Position numbers and translations under genes: made by a program. A model generated the notes under the pieces. The model was not told the origin of the DNA. It saw only the letters and a list, made by a program, of their open reading frames with translations, and ran no database searches. Shown piece by piece: positions 57,323-64,000 of a DNA stretch of 64,000 bases (position 1 is its first letter; the number at the start of each line of letters is the position of its first letter). The DNA is from Paenibacillus glacialis (GTDB lineage Bacteria > Bacillota > Bacilli > Paenibacillales > Paenibacillaceae): contig NZ_LVJH01000018.1 in assembly GCF_001637205.1 (NCBI RefSeq), positions 1-64,000 on the forward strand. The letters run 5' to 3'.

Positions 57323-57766
57323 TTAGAAACTTAAGTTGATTAGCATCCCCCGAATTTCACCCATTTGTTGCAGAAGGTCTATTTTACCCTCTTCACTTTC
57401 TAATAATTCATCTGCCATGGCTAATAACGCCGAATCTATCTCATCAATTAATTTGTAACGTTTCCCGCGCCCACGTCGATCCCAGCCCCTCGTTTCCTTC
57501 ATGCTTACCGCACGACGAACTGTATCTTCAAGAAATCGCTTGATCATCGTGCGATAGGCTTTCAATTCACGAATTGTCATGGCTCGTGCAAGACGATCTC
57601 CCTGCATTTGGATTTCCTTAAGGCGTCGACCTAGTTCCTCCTGTGTAGCAATCTGACTCTGTTGTTGGATGACATCAGAGAACGATCTCTGCAAAGGAGG
57701 TTTCGCGCTAGTGTCCACGTTTGGCAATTCACTTTTGATGGGTCTATAACCCGGGTTTATTTTCAA
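57323..57766 (-). CDS. yaaR: YaaR family protein (DUF327)
   Basis: A 147-residue cytoplasmic, helical protein of unknown function, conserved between darA and holB in spore formers. It has LQRSFSDVIQQQ and a basic middle part (ELKAYRTMIKRFLEDTVRRA). The TTG start at 57766 is preferred, with GGGAGA 7 nt upstream and a resulting N terminus MKIN, as in B. subtilis YaaR. The frame stays open to an ATG 60 bp earlier without an SD. Confidence 0.85.
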   Translation of the reverse strand: MKINPGYRPIKSELPNVDTSAKPPLQRSFSDVIQQQSQIATQEELGRRLKEIQMQGDRLARAMTIRELKAYRTMIKRFLEDTVRRAVSMKETRGWDRRGRGKRYKLIDEIDSALLAMADELLESEEGKIDLLQQMGEIRGMLINLSF

Positions 57767-57839
57767 AGGACATCTCCCGCTTTCATGATCGCCTTCGTTA
57801 ACTTCAGCTATAATATGATCTAACATCTATTCATCTTGT

Positions 57840-58169
57840 TTAGAAATGTTCAAAACGCTCCACTGGCATGACAAACACCGTGGCTCCACCGACTTGAACT
57901 TCTACCGGAAGAGGTAAATAAGAATCTGTTGTACCGCTCATTGGTGTAATAGGTGTAACCAGTTGCTCACGTACCTTACAACTCTTATTAATGACACTCA
58001 TAACAGCTTCAACCTGATCGTCATCAATACCAATCATAAAGGTTGTATTACCTGCGCGTAAGAATCCTCCTGTACTCGCAAGTTTTGTTGCCCGGAAGTT
58101 AGCTTTAACAAGTTCCCCTGACAATCGATTACTATCTTTATCCTGTACGATCGCAATGATTAATTTCAT
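57840..58169 (-). CDS. darA: Cyclic di-AMP receptor DarA (PII-like, YaaQ)
   Basis: A trimeric PII-like signal protein that binds c-di-AMP. The 109-residue product has KLIIAIVQDKDSNRLSGEL, ATKLASTGGFLRAGNTTF (T-loop base and ligand site) and the end GGATVFVMPVERFEHF. Its targets are unknown in general. It lies between tmk and yaaR as in B. subtilis. A c-di-AMP riboswitch controls yabE about 8 kb away in this window. Confidence 0.96.
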   Translation of the reverse strand: MKLIIAIVQDKDSNRLSGELVKANFRATKLASTGGFLRAGNTTFMIGIDDDQVEAVMSVINKSCKVREQLVTPITPMSGTTDSYLPLPVEVQVGGATVFVMPVERFEHF

Positions 58170-58317
58170 CTTGCATTCCTCCTCATTTTAAATAGAGTCC
58201 TGATATGGACTGATGATTGGTGAACCAACAAAGTTCGATAGTATGGATCGATCAAAGTAGGCCTCTTTCATCTTTGAACCATTTGGTGTGAATGCGAAAC
58301 ATGATTGGTGTCATTAC

Positions 58318-58986
58318 TTACTTACTCTTATTTGACAAGGAAACCCCAAAACCCTTTAATATACCCTTTTCCATCTCACAAACAATATCATTCTCCACCT
58401 GAGATGGACTCTGATCTGCATTAATGATAATGACTCGCTCAGGGTTCTTCGCAGCAATGATGTGGTAACCTTCACGAACCTTATGATGGAAATCTATGTT
58501 CTCCATGTCTAGTCGGTTCACTTCCCGTTCCTGACTAGCTGCGATACGAGATAATCCTACTTCAGGTTTAATATCTAAATAAAATGTTACATCTGGCATA
58601 AGTGTTTCGATAGCGAACTGATTAATACTCCACACTTCATCCATCCCTAACCCTCTAGCGTGTCCTTGATATGCAAGACTACTATCTACAAATCGATCAC
58701 ACAGAACAATGGTTCCTGCATCGAGGGCTGGTCTCACTTTCTCTACTAAATGCTGACGGCGTGCAGCCGCATATAACAGCGCTTCTGTTCTAGCATCCAT
58801 TTCGGTATGCCTCGTATCTAGAATCACATTACGAATCTTTTCTGATATAGTAATACCTCCGGGTTCCCGAGTAAGTATATAGGGGAGTGAAAGCCTGTCG
58901 AAGTAGGCGATTAATCGACTAAGAATGGTTGTTTTACCTGACCCTTCTCCACCCTCGAATGTAATGAATTTACCTTTGGTATTCAT
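58318..58986 (-). CDS. tmk: Thymidylate kinase
   Basis: Phosphorylates dTMP to dTDP. The 222-residue P-loop kinase has ITFEGGEGSGKTTILSRL, the DR/E motif LTREPGG and CDRFVDSSLAYQGHARGLG. The start overlaps the decarboxylase stop by 4 bp. A 150-bp gap to darA holds no feature I recognise beyond an SD. Confidence 0.97.
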   Translation of the reverse strand: MNTKGKFITFEGGEGSGKTTILSRLIAYFDRLSLPYILTREPGGITISEKIRNVILDTRHTEMDARTEALLYAAARRQHLVEKVRPALDAGTIVLCDRFVDSSLAYQGHARGLGMDEVWSINQFAIETLMPDVTFYLDIKPEVGLSRIAASQEREVNRLDMENIDFHHKVREGYHIIAAKNPERVIIINADQSPSQVENDIVCEMEKGILKGFGVSLSNKSK

Positions 58987-60680
58987 AAATCTCCCTGCTT
59001 TCTGTCCTTCTTAAAGACCATAATACGCTGTAATTCAGGGTCCGCAGCAGCATGACACTTCGCTCCCGCTTTCGATAAAGCAAGAAGACGTTCTTTCGTA
59101 TCTTCAGAAATACTCTCACCCATATATAACAAGGGTATACCTGGTGGATAAGGAATAATCATCTCTGCAGCTACTCTTCCTGCGCACTGTACTAAAGGAA
59201 TCGATTCGACATGTTCCGCAAGAACTGGCTTCAAACTAAAGGAAACAGGTGTCGAAACAGCCTCTTGGGTAATGTTCCACGTGGAAAATTCGACATCTTT
59301 CTGCATTGCCGAAATATCCCTTGAATTCAAGTGAGTATCTTTATCCTCATCTGCTATAGATATATGCTGGAGGGCATGTAATAGGTGATTAGTATCCTCC
59401 ATCGTGGACCCTAAGCTAAAGAGTAAGACGACGTACTGTTCGTCGCTCATCTCCGGAATGCAGCCATGCGCTTCAAGCTGGCGCTGGAGCTCGTATCCAC
59501 TCAGGTCCCCTGTGCCGTCATAAATGACGGCCTTGAAGGGGTCCTGAGTGGTGTACGCCGCAGCCATAGCCACGCTTGGCTGCGCAGTGTTTCCCGCCGA
59601 GGCGAAGCCGGCGGTAGTTGCTTTAGGCTGCTGCGACAGTTGCAGCAGCCCGAAGCGCGGCAGCTCCGCGAGCCCGCGCTTGAAGGCATTCACGGCGGCG
59701 AGCCCCGCCGTGAAGATAGCCGCGCCGCCTGTGTGCAACTGGCGGCGGGCTAGATCGAGCGAAGCCATCATCGGATATGATGGGCTGGAGCTCTGGACCA
59801 TCGCTAGCCGCTGGCGCAGCAGCGCGCGGTCCACCCGTGAGCCCTGCACGTGTAGCATAGCGCTCATCGTGAGTGCAGATAACATCTTGTGCGTCGACTG
59901 TACGACGCCATCTGCCCCACATGCTAGCGCGCTCGCTGGTAGCGCTGGATGTAGCCCATAATGCGCACCATGTGCCTCATCAACTAATAGCGGCACACCA
60001 TATCTGTGGCATGCATCTGCCAAAGGTGTAATGTCCGTACCCATGCCATAATAATTCGGCATTGTGACAAGCACTCCCTTAGCATTGGGATATACTTTTA
60101 GCGCCGCATCGATCCGTGCTGCCGTAGGTGCAGTCGATAGTCCACTAAAGGGATCCATCTGTGGCTGTAGGAAAACAGCTTGTGCACCAGCCAACATGAG
60201 ACCATGCAACACCGATTTATGTACATTACGCTGAACAAGAAGTATATCCCCTGGGCTTGAACACACCGTTAGAATCAGGGCCAGGTTTCCAACCGTGCTA
60301 CCTCCGATAAGAAAGAAACTTTCTTCTGCTCCGAAACAATCCGCTGCAAGCTTTTGTGCCTGAAGGATCACTCCCTCTGGATGATGAAGGTCATCGGTTC
60401 CTGTAATCTCCGTAACATCAATCTCCATCATCTCAGACAACATTTCTGCTCCCCCTTGGGAAACATAAGCTTGGCCATTCTTGTGCCCCGGAACATGAAA
60501 GGAAGTTCGTTTCTGAGCTCTGTATTTAAGTAAGGCCTCATACAACGGTGCACTTTCTTTTTTGAAATCATCCTGCTCGCAAGCTTCTTTCTGAATCACT
60601 CCTGATAGTGCATCTTCCGTTAATGATTCTTTTTGTTGTTGGCCTATAGTTCGTCCACTATCTATCCGTTTCTCAGACAC
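58983..60680 (-). CDS. Orn/Lys/Arg decarboxylase family PLP enzyme (YaaO type)
   Basis: A fold-type I decarboxylase of about 565 residues. Visible are TSFHVPGHKNGQAY, GGSTVGNLALIL, VDEAHGAHYGLHP and the PLP lysine in VQSTHKMLSALTMS. The substrate cannot be told from sequence; arginine or lysine is typical. A segment encoded by about 59450-59960 is far richer in G+C and Ala/Gly/Arg codons than the flanks. The GTG at 60680 has AAGGTGTG at a good distance; a GTG 12 bp earlier is too close. Confidence 0.87.
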   Translation of the reverse strand: MSEKRIDSGRTIGQQQKESLTEDALSGVIQKEACEQDDFKKESAPLYEALLKYRAQKRTSFHVPGHKNGQAYVSQGGAEMLSEMMEIDVTEITGTDDLHHPEGVILQAQKLAADCFGAEESFFLIGGSTVGNLALILTVCSSPGDILLVQRNVHKSVLHGLMLAGAQAVFLQPQMDPFSGLSTAPTAARIDAALKVYPNAKGVLVTMPNYYGMGTDITPLADACHRYGVPLLVDEAHGAHYGLHPALPASALACGADGVVQSTHKMLSALTMSAMLHVQGSRVDRALLRQRLAMVQSSSPSYPMMASLDLARRQLHTGGAAIFTAGLAAVNAFKRGLAELPRFGLLQLSQQPKATTAGFASAGNTAQPSVAMAAAYTTQDPFKAVIYDGTGDLSGYELQRQLEAHGCIPEMSDEQYVVLLFSLGSTMEDTNHLLHALQHISIADEDKDTHLNSRDISAMQKDVEFSTWNITQEAVSTPVSFSLKPVLAEHVESIPLVQCAGRVAAEMIIPYPPGIPLLYMGESISEDTKERLLALSKAGAKCHAAADPELQRIMVFKKDRKQGDL

Positions 60681-60904
60681 GTTTAATTTCACACCTTCTA
60701 ATTCTATATATCTCTCATGACCATGTATCGTTCGCTATGTTTGATTGTCGTTGTATAGGCACGAATCATCAGATTCCTAAACCTATATACTCTCTTTATT
60801 TTATCGTAAATTAAGTGTAACGCCTATATCTTTACTCATCATATTTAAATGAAACTTTTCTACACTATAACTATAATCTCATAATACCCATGTTCATGAC
60901 AAAA

Positions 60905-60935
60905 AAACCTATAGTACACTTAGCACTATAGGTTT
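60905..60935 (-). terminator. ywnB terminator (bidirectional)
   Basis: AAACCTATAGT/ACTATAGGTTT with a 9-nt loop; the minus strand continues with TTTTTTTG. The surrounding gap (60693-61044) otherwise contains AT-rich sequence without an assigned promoter. Confidence 0.85.
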
Positions 60936-61044
60936 TGCAGCTATAACTACTTTTTAGTTGTACGAAAATATCTGATCAAATCTCTTCACACCGATCTGAC
61001 ACCTTCACTTATCTCATGATGACCTTGTGAATTAACGATTCATC

Positions 61045-61665
61045 TTACACAGATGCTACAGTATACCGTTGTTTGATATGCTGCGGTTGTTCAATCTCAT
61101 CTAATAAGGCTACAGCATAATCCTCCATACTAATATAACTTCTACCTTCCTTATTCGCTAGCAAGTGGTCTTTACCAACTTGATATTGACCCGTTCTTTC
61201 TCCCGGTTCGATCTCCGCTGCAGGACTAATGAATGTCCAATCAATCGTGTCATCTGCCAAGTACAATAAGAGTGCTTCCCCTTGATTCGTAGCCGTTGGT
61301 AAATAGATATCCGGGAATCCTGGTGTTTCTAAGACACGGGTTCCTTGATCATCTACCAATAAGCTCCCTGCACCTCCAACAACCAATAATCGTGTATGAA
61401 GTGCTAACTTAATCAATTTCTTATTTGCATCGATATGCAGATGTTCTTCCCCTGGTTTCGTGCCATAAGCACTTACGACCACATCGAATCCTTCTAATTC
61501 ATTCGTAAGCTCAAATACATCCTTTTCAATAACAGTAACATTACCTAAACCTTCAACCTTCTTAGCATCTCGTACAATCGCTGTAACTTCGTGTCCCCGA
61601 CTTAATGCTTCACGTACGATACGACTTCCAATACGTCCACTTGCCCCAATCACTGCAATATTCAA
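61045..61665 (-). CDS. ywnB: NAD(P)-binding oxidoreductase, YwnB-like
   Basis: A 206-residue Rossmann-fold protein of the NmrA/flavin-reductase-like family. It has NIAVIGASGRIGSRIVREAL, VVSAYGTKPGEEH, LVVGGAGSLLV and FISPAAEIEPGERTG. The TTG at 61665 is chosen for its AAAGGAG at 9 nt and the family N terminus. It is divergent from an Rrf2 regulator, the same pairing as ywnB-ywnA in B. subtilis, which suggests regulation by that protein in response to a redox or electrophile signal. Confidence 0.87.
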   Translation of the reverse strand: MNIAVIGASGRIGSRIVREALSRGHEVTAIVRDAKKVEGLGNVTVIEKDVFELTNELEGFDVVVSAYGTKPGEEHLHIDANKKLIKLALHTRLLVVGGAGSLLVDDQGTRVLETPGFPDIYLPTATNQGEALLLYLADDTIDWTFISPAAEIEPGERTGQYQVGKDHLLANKEGRSYISMEDYAVALLDEIEQPQHIKQRYTVASV

Positions 61666-61701
61666 CAGAAACAACTCCTTTAGTTTTTTATTATCATCAC
61701 T

Positions 61702-61737
61702 TGTAACCATTATAGTTACAGGATTGCATAATGTCAA
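61702..61737 (-). promoter_or_regulatory. ywnB promoter with overlapping inverted-repeat operator
   Basis: TTGACA (61732-61737), a 17-nt spacer and TATAAT (61709-61714). The inverted repeat TGTAAC-N7-GTTACA (61702-61720) covers the -10. A second, weaker TGTAAATACA lies at 61790-61799 next to a possible ywnA -10 (TATAAT, 61785-61790). Confidence 0.75.
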
Positions 61738-61868
61738 CTCTATTCGTCTTTACCCGTTGGAATTCCTGTTCAAGCCCACTATGCTATAATGTAAATACAT
61801 CTTTGCCTGCTTATGCTTACTCTGATTTGGTTTTGAGAATACCTATTTTGTTAGTGGAGGAATGACCC

Positions 61869-62339
61869 ATGGCCATCAGCAGCCGCTTCTCTGTCGCTGT
61901 TCACATATTATCCCTATTAGAAATATCTAAAAATGAACGATTAACCTCTGAGATCATTGCCGGTAGTGTAAATACGAATTCCGTTGTAGTCCGCCGTATT
62001 ATGGGCATGCTGAATAAGGCTGGTCTCATCAATACATCTCCTGGTGTAGCTGGAGCTATAATTTCTCGTCCGATTTCACAAATAACTCTCTTAGATGTAT
62101 ATCTAGCAGTTGAAGTGGATCTCCAAGACCATTTATTCTCGATCCATGACAAGGCTAATCCCAATTGTCTCGTAGGTAAGAATATCCAACATACGCTAGA
62201 GCAACGGTTCACCCAAGCACAACGTGCAATGGAGAATGAACTGGCGAACGTTACATTGGACCAAATTGTTTCAGATCTTCTAGTTCAAGACTCGTTCATT
62301 CCCTCTGTTCCTACAACTACAAACAAAGAGCAGCTATAA
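61869..62339 (+). CDS. ywnA: Rrf2-family transcriptional regulator, YwnA-like
   Basis: A 156-residue winged-helix regulator: RFSVAVHILSLLEISKNE, TNSVVVRRIMGMLNKAGLI (recognition helix) and GVAGAIISRP (wing). Only one cysteine (NPNCLVGK) is present in the sensor region, so it cannot hold an IscR-like Fe-S cluster by itself; thiol redox sensing is conceivable. The SD GTGGAGG precedes the ATG. It is divergent from ywnB, and the likely operator lies between them. Confidence 0.9.
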   Translation: MAISSRFSVAVHILSLLEISKNERLTSEIIAGSVNTNSVVVRRIMGMLNKAGLINTSPGVAGAIISRPISQITLLDVYLAVEVDLQDHLFSIHDKANPNCLVGKNIQHTLEQRFTQAQRAMENELANVTLDQIVSDLLVQDSFIPSVPTTTNKEQL

Positions 62340-62368
62340 TATAGCCACCCTTTGTTTAGACATATGAA

Positions 62369-62560
62369 CTACACAACTTTCACCTGCATGCTTATTTGCT
62401 TCATTTGATGAATAAAATAATGATACTTTGCTTCCTCTGCATCCGTATGCACCATTTCCGATTCGCAAGCCTCGCAGATAAATTGAGATAAAATACTTAT
62501 CCCTTCCTCTTTACCTTGCCCGCAAATAATACAGACGTGTTCGGTATGATCTTCCATCAT
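62369..62560 (-). CDS. gin: Inhibitor of sigma-G, Gin (CsfB)
   Basis: A zinc-binding anti-sigma protein that blocks sigma-G before engulfment is complete. The 63-residue product has HVCIICGQGKEEGI and FICEACESE, the two CxxC pairs of the family. The ATG at 62560 or the next one at 62557 follows AAGGTGG. In B. subtilis csfB lies in the same neighbourhood upstream of yaaO-tmk. A forespore-type promoter is present. Confidence 0.92.
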   Translation of the reverse strand: MMEDHTEHVCIICGQGKEEGISILSQFICEACESEMVHTDAEEAKYHYFIHQMKQISMQVKVV

Positions 62561-62587
62561 CCATCCCACCTTGTCCTTTTTCCTATC

Positions 62588-62616
62588 AGTATGATACAGT
62601 TTCTACTATTTTAAAC
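62588..62616 (-). promoter_or_regulatory. Possible sigma-F/sigma-G promoter of gin
   Basis: A -35 GTTTA (62612-62616), an 18-nt spacer and a -10 CATACTG beginning at 62593. It fits the overlapping sigma-F and sigma-G consensus imperfectly. B. subtilis csfB is a sigma-F gene. Confidence 0.45.
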
Positions 62617-62777
62617 CTTTTCATAGAACTTTCATATGGATTTGATTCCTTTTAATATATGTATTCAGGCACATCTTTCTTGGTGTCTGTACTATCTGTA
62701 CCTAAAACGTCTTTATAAATACTCTAGTAAAACCGATATATGTTATAGAAGACCTCAAAGGAGGAAAGTTATTTTAT

Positions 62778-63302
62778 ATGACGGAAAAAATGGATAATAG
62801 ATCTACTTTTTATCAATACAAATTGATAAAAAAAGCTCCCCTTAACAAAAAAGTAAATATGCTTTATTTAATACTCCCATGTTTCGCAGTCATTATTGAG
62901 ATGATATTGATTTCTTGGACGAGCATCTTTTATTTCATATTAGCTGCCCCTCTTGTACTATGGATTCACTACGTCATTTCACGCTCTACACTCTTAATTG
63001 CAGGTTTTCATTACCGCAAACGTTGGGCATTTTCCATGAAACTTCCTTGGTTAGGATATATGCCTATTCAACATATTACCTACCGGTTATTTCTCAAGGT
63101 AAATTTATATACCATATGGATCGGACTTTGTTTATTTCTTATTCTTATGTTCTGGTCACCATTATCTTTCACTATAGCGTTACTGATCTGGCATCTATGG
63201 TTTATGTTACCCCGATTATATGCCATCTCAAGTTTCTCAAATCAACAAAAAGACGGCATGATTAAATTTAATCCCGAAGACATCTCTTACTATAAACAAT
63301 GA
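62778..63302 (+). CDS. Unknown four-helix membrane protein
   Basis: I do not recognise a family. The 174-residue protein has a charged N terminus (about 1-27) and hydrophobic segments at about 28-50, 52-70, 108-126 and 127-145, with the conserved-looking basic stretch HYRKRWAFSMKLPWLGY between the second and third. The C-terminal 25 residues are polar. The SD AAGGAGG lies 13 nt from the ATG. It has strong codon and SD support and converges with the lipoprotein gene. A lipid- or cell-wall-associated role is only a guess. Confidence 0.75.
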   Translation: MTEKMDNRSTFYQYKLIKKAPLNKKVNMLYLILPCFAVIIEMILISWTSIFYFILAAPLVLWIHYVISRSTLLIAGFHYRKRWAFSMKLPWLGYMPIQHITYRLFLKVNLYTIWIGLCLFLILMFWSPLSFTIALLIWHLWFMLPRLYAISSFSNQQKDGMIKFNPEDISYYKQ

Positions 63303-63420
63303 AATGATAAGCTCATTCAAATAACATACGATAACACAAGTTCAAACAGGTATACTCCTCTTTTAAAGGCAATCATATATAAAGCAAGTATACTCTTTGA
63401 GCTCTACTGTCCTACATATG

Positions 63421-63457
63421 AAAAAGACCTTCTTCCGATTGGGAAAAAGGTCTTTTT
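63421..63457. terminator. Bidirectional terminator between converging genes
   Basis: An 11-bp stem AAAAAGACCTT/AAGGTCTTTTT with a T-run on both strands. It serves the lipoprotein gene and probably the membrane protein gene. Confidence 0.85.
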
Positions 63458-63874
63458 CTATTTATTTTCTAAACTTCTAATGACTGATTTCTCCGTAGCT
63501 TTAGGCACCATAATCACAAAAAAATCATCTTCAACTATGACCTGTACCACTTTTTTATCTTTTTTAAACACTCGAACCGCATCACGTTGGTCGTCGACTT
63601 CCTCCTGCCATCCCCATTCTATAATGGTTTCCAAATAAACTTCAGGAAAAACATCACTTTCCTTAAGTCCAGGTAGAAAATAACGAACAACATTCATTTC
63701 TGAATTGTTGGCAGGAGGATCCTTCTTATTACCTTCCTTTGGTACCGGAAAACTCTTCTCATTCGCCGCACCTTCAAAGGATACCCATGAAGGATCAGCA
63801 TTTCCACATCCAACTAGAACGATCATGATACTACACAACAGAACGAGAGCACGCAGCCATGTTATTCCACGCAT
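63458..63874 (-). CDS. Unknown small lipoprotein
   Basis: A 138-residue protein with a signal peptide (RALVLLCSIMIVLVGC) ending in the lipobox LVGC at residue 23, so lipid anchoring outside the membrane is expected. The mature part is charged and has the segments VRYFLPGLKESDVFPEVY and FKKDKKVVQVIVEDDFFVIM. I recognise no family. The SD AAGGAGG precedes the ATG. The remaining 125 bp to the window edge contain no gene I can support. Confidence 0.8.
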   Translation of the reverse strand: MRGITWLRALVLLCSIMIVLVGCGNADPSWVSFEGAANEKSFPVPKEGNKKDPPANNSEMNVVRYFLPGLKESDVFPEVYLETIIEWGWQEEVDDQRDAVRVFKKDKKVVQVIVEDDFFVIMVPKATEKSVIRSLENK

Positions 63875-64000
63875 GAATGTCCTCCTTACTTCATTTCGCT
63901 ACTATCGCGAATGTATCGTTTTCTGCTCTATAGACACTATTAAGGGTTGGTTTAACCTATTTATACTTTATTATTATACTTGTAAGGCTATAACCTTCGG

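Noticed and set aside
59466..59961. Several long open frames on both strands within the decarboxylase GC-rich patch
   Set aside because: High GC lowers stop-codon frequency. The frames lack SDs and their products are low-complexity, while the sense frame continues a conserved PLP enzyme.

Overview
The window comes from the chromosome of an endospore-forming, low-GC Gram-positive bacterium. It is most likely Paenibacillus or a close relative; this is an inference from gene order and content, because no 16S gene is present. Evidence for a spore former includes spoIIE, spoVT, spoVG, fin, gin, yabG, yabP, yabQ and an sspF-type SASP gene. Gene order closely follows the Bacillus subtilis csfB-tmk-abrB-veg-spoVG-mfd-spoIIE-ftsH-folate-lysS segment. 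Paenibacillus-like departures are nadA-nadB-nadC next to coaX and ftsH, hup between mazG and rqcP, a prsA gene between mfd and spoVT, and greA between dusB and lysS. Nearly all genes lie on the minus strand, so transcription runs right to left towards an rRNA operon whose promoter and boxA leader occupy positions 1-95. No tRNA, rRNA, CRISPR array, transposase or prophage gene was seen.

Layout in coordinate order: (1) rRNA operon promoter, lysS, greA, dusB. (2) The folate/p-aminobenzoate cluster pabB-pabA-pabC-folP-folB-folK-yazB. (3) cysK, a PpiC-type foldase, hslO, coaX and nadC-nadB-nadA. (4) ftsH, hpt, tilS, a membrane Ser/Thr kinase, a VWA protein and spoIIE with a Spo0A-type promoter. 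(5) yabR, divIC, yabQ, yabP, rqcP, hup, mazG, a SpoVB/MurJ-like flippase, spoVT, prsA, mfd, fin, pth. (6) prs, glmU, spoVG, purR, ispE, sspF, veg, yabG, rsmA, rnmV and yabE, the last under a c-di-AMP riboswitch. (7) tatD, an HD hydrolase, abrB (plus strand), rsmI, trmN6, yabA, ricT, holB, yaaR, darA, tmk and an Orn/Lys/Arg decarboxylase. (8) A divergent ywnB/ywnA pair, gin and two unknown envelope proteins.

The genes are mostly housekeeping (translation fidelity, folate, NAD and CoA synthesis, DNA replication and repair) interleaved with sporulation control. Promoters legible in the sequence include sigma-H (spoVG), sigma-G (sspF, spoVT), probable sigma-K (yabG), a Spo0A-type sigma-A promoter with a 21-nt spacer (spoIIE), a Spo0A box at abrB, and tandem consensus sigma-A promoters at veg. 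Two c-di-AMP elements, the ydaO-type riboswitch and the DarA receptor, lie within about 8 kb of each other.

The most unusual feature is a family of structured intergenic repeats. An outer unit of about 100 bp, built from two hairpins, recurs about nine times. In four copies it carries an 88-bp palindromic inner unit flanked by a duplicated TCAA, as expected for a small mobile insertion into the outer repeat; three more inner-type copies lie outside outer units. The outer repeat usually abuts a transcription terminator with fixed polarity. A second, unrelated repeat of 63-65 bp occurs as tandem pairs directly in front of the ribosome binding sites of dusB and pabB. Two genes (the SpoVB-like flippase and the amino acid decarboxylase) carry sharply GC-rich internal patches that suggest mosaic recombination.
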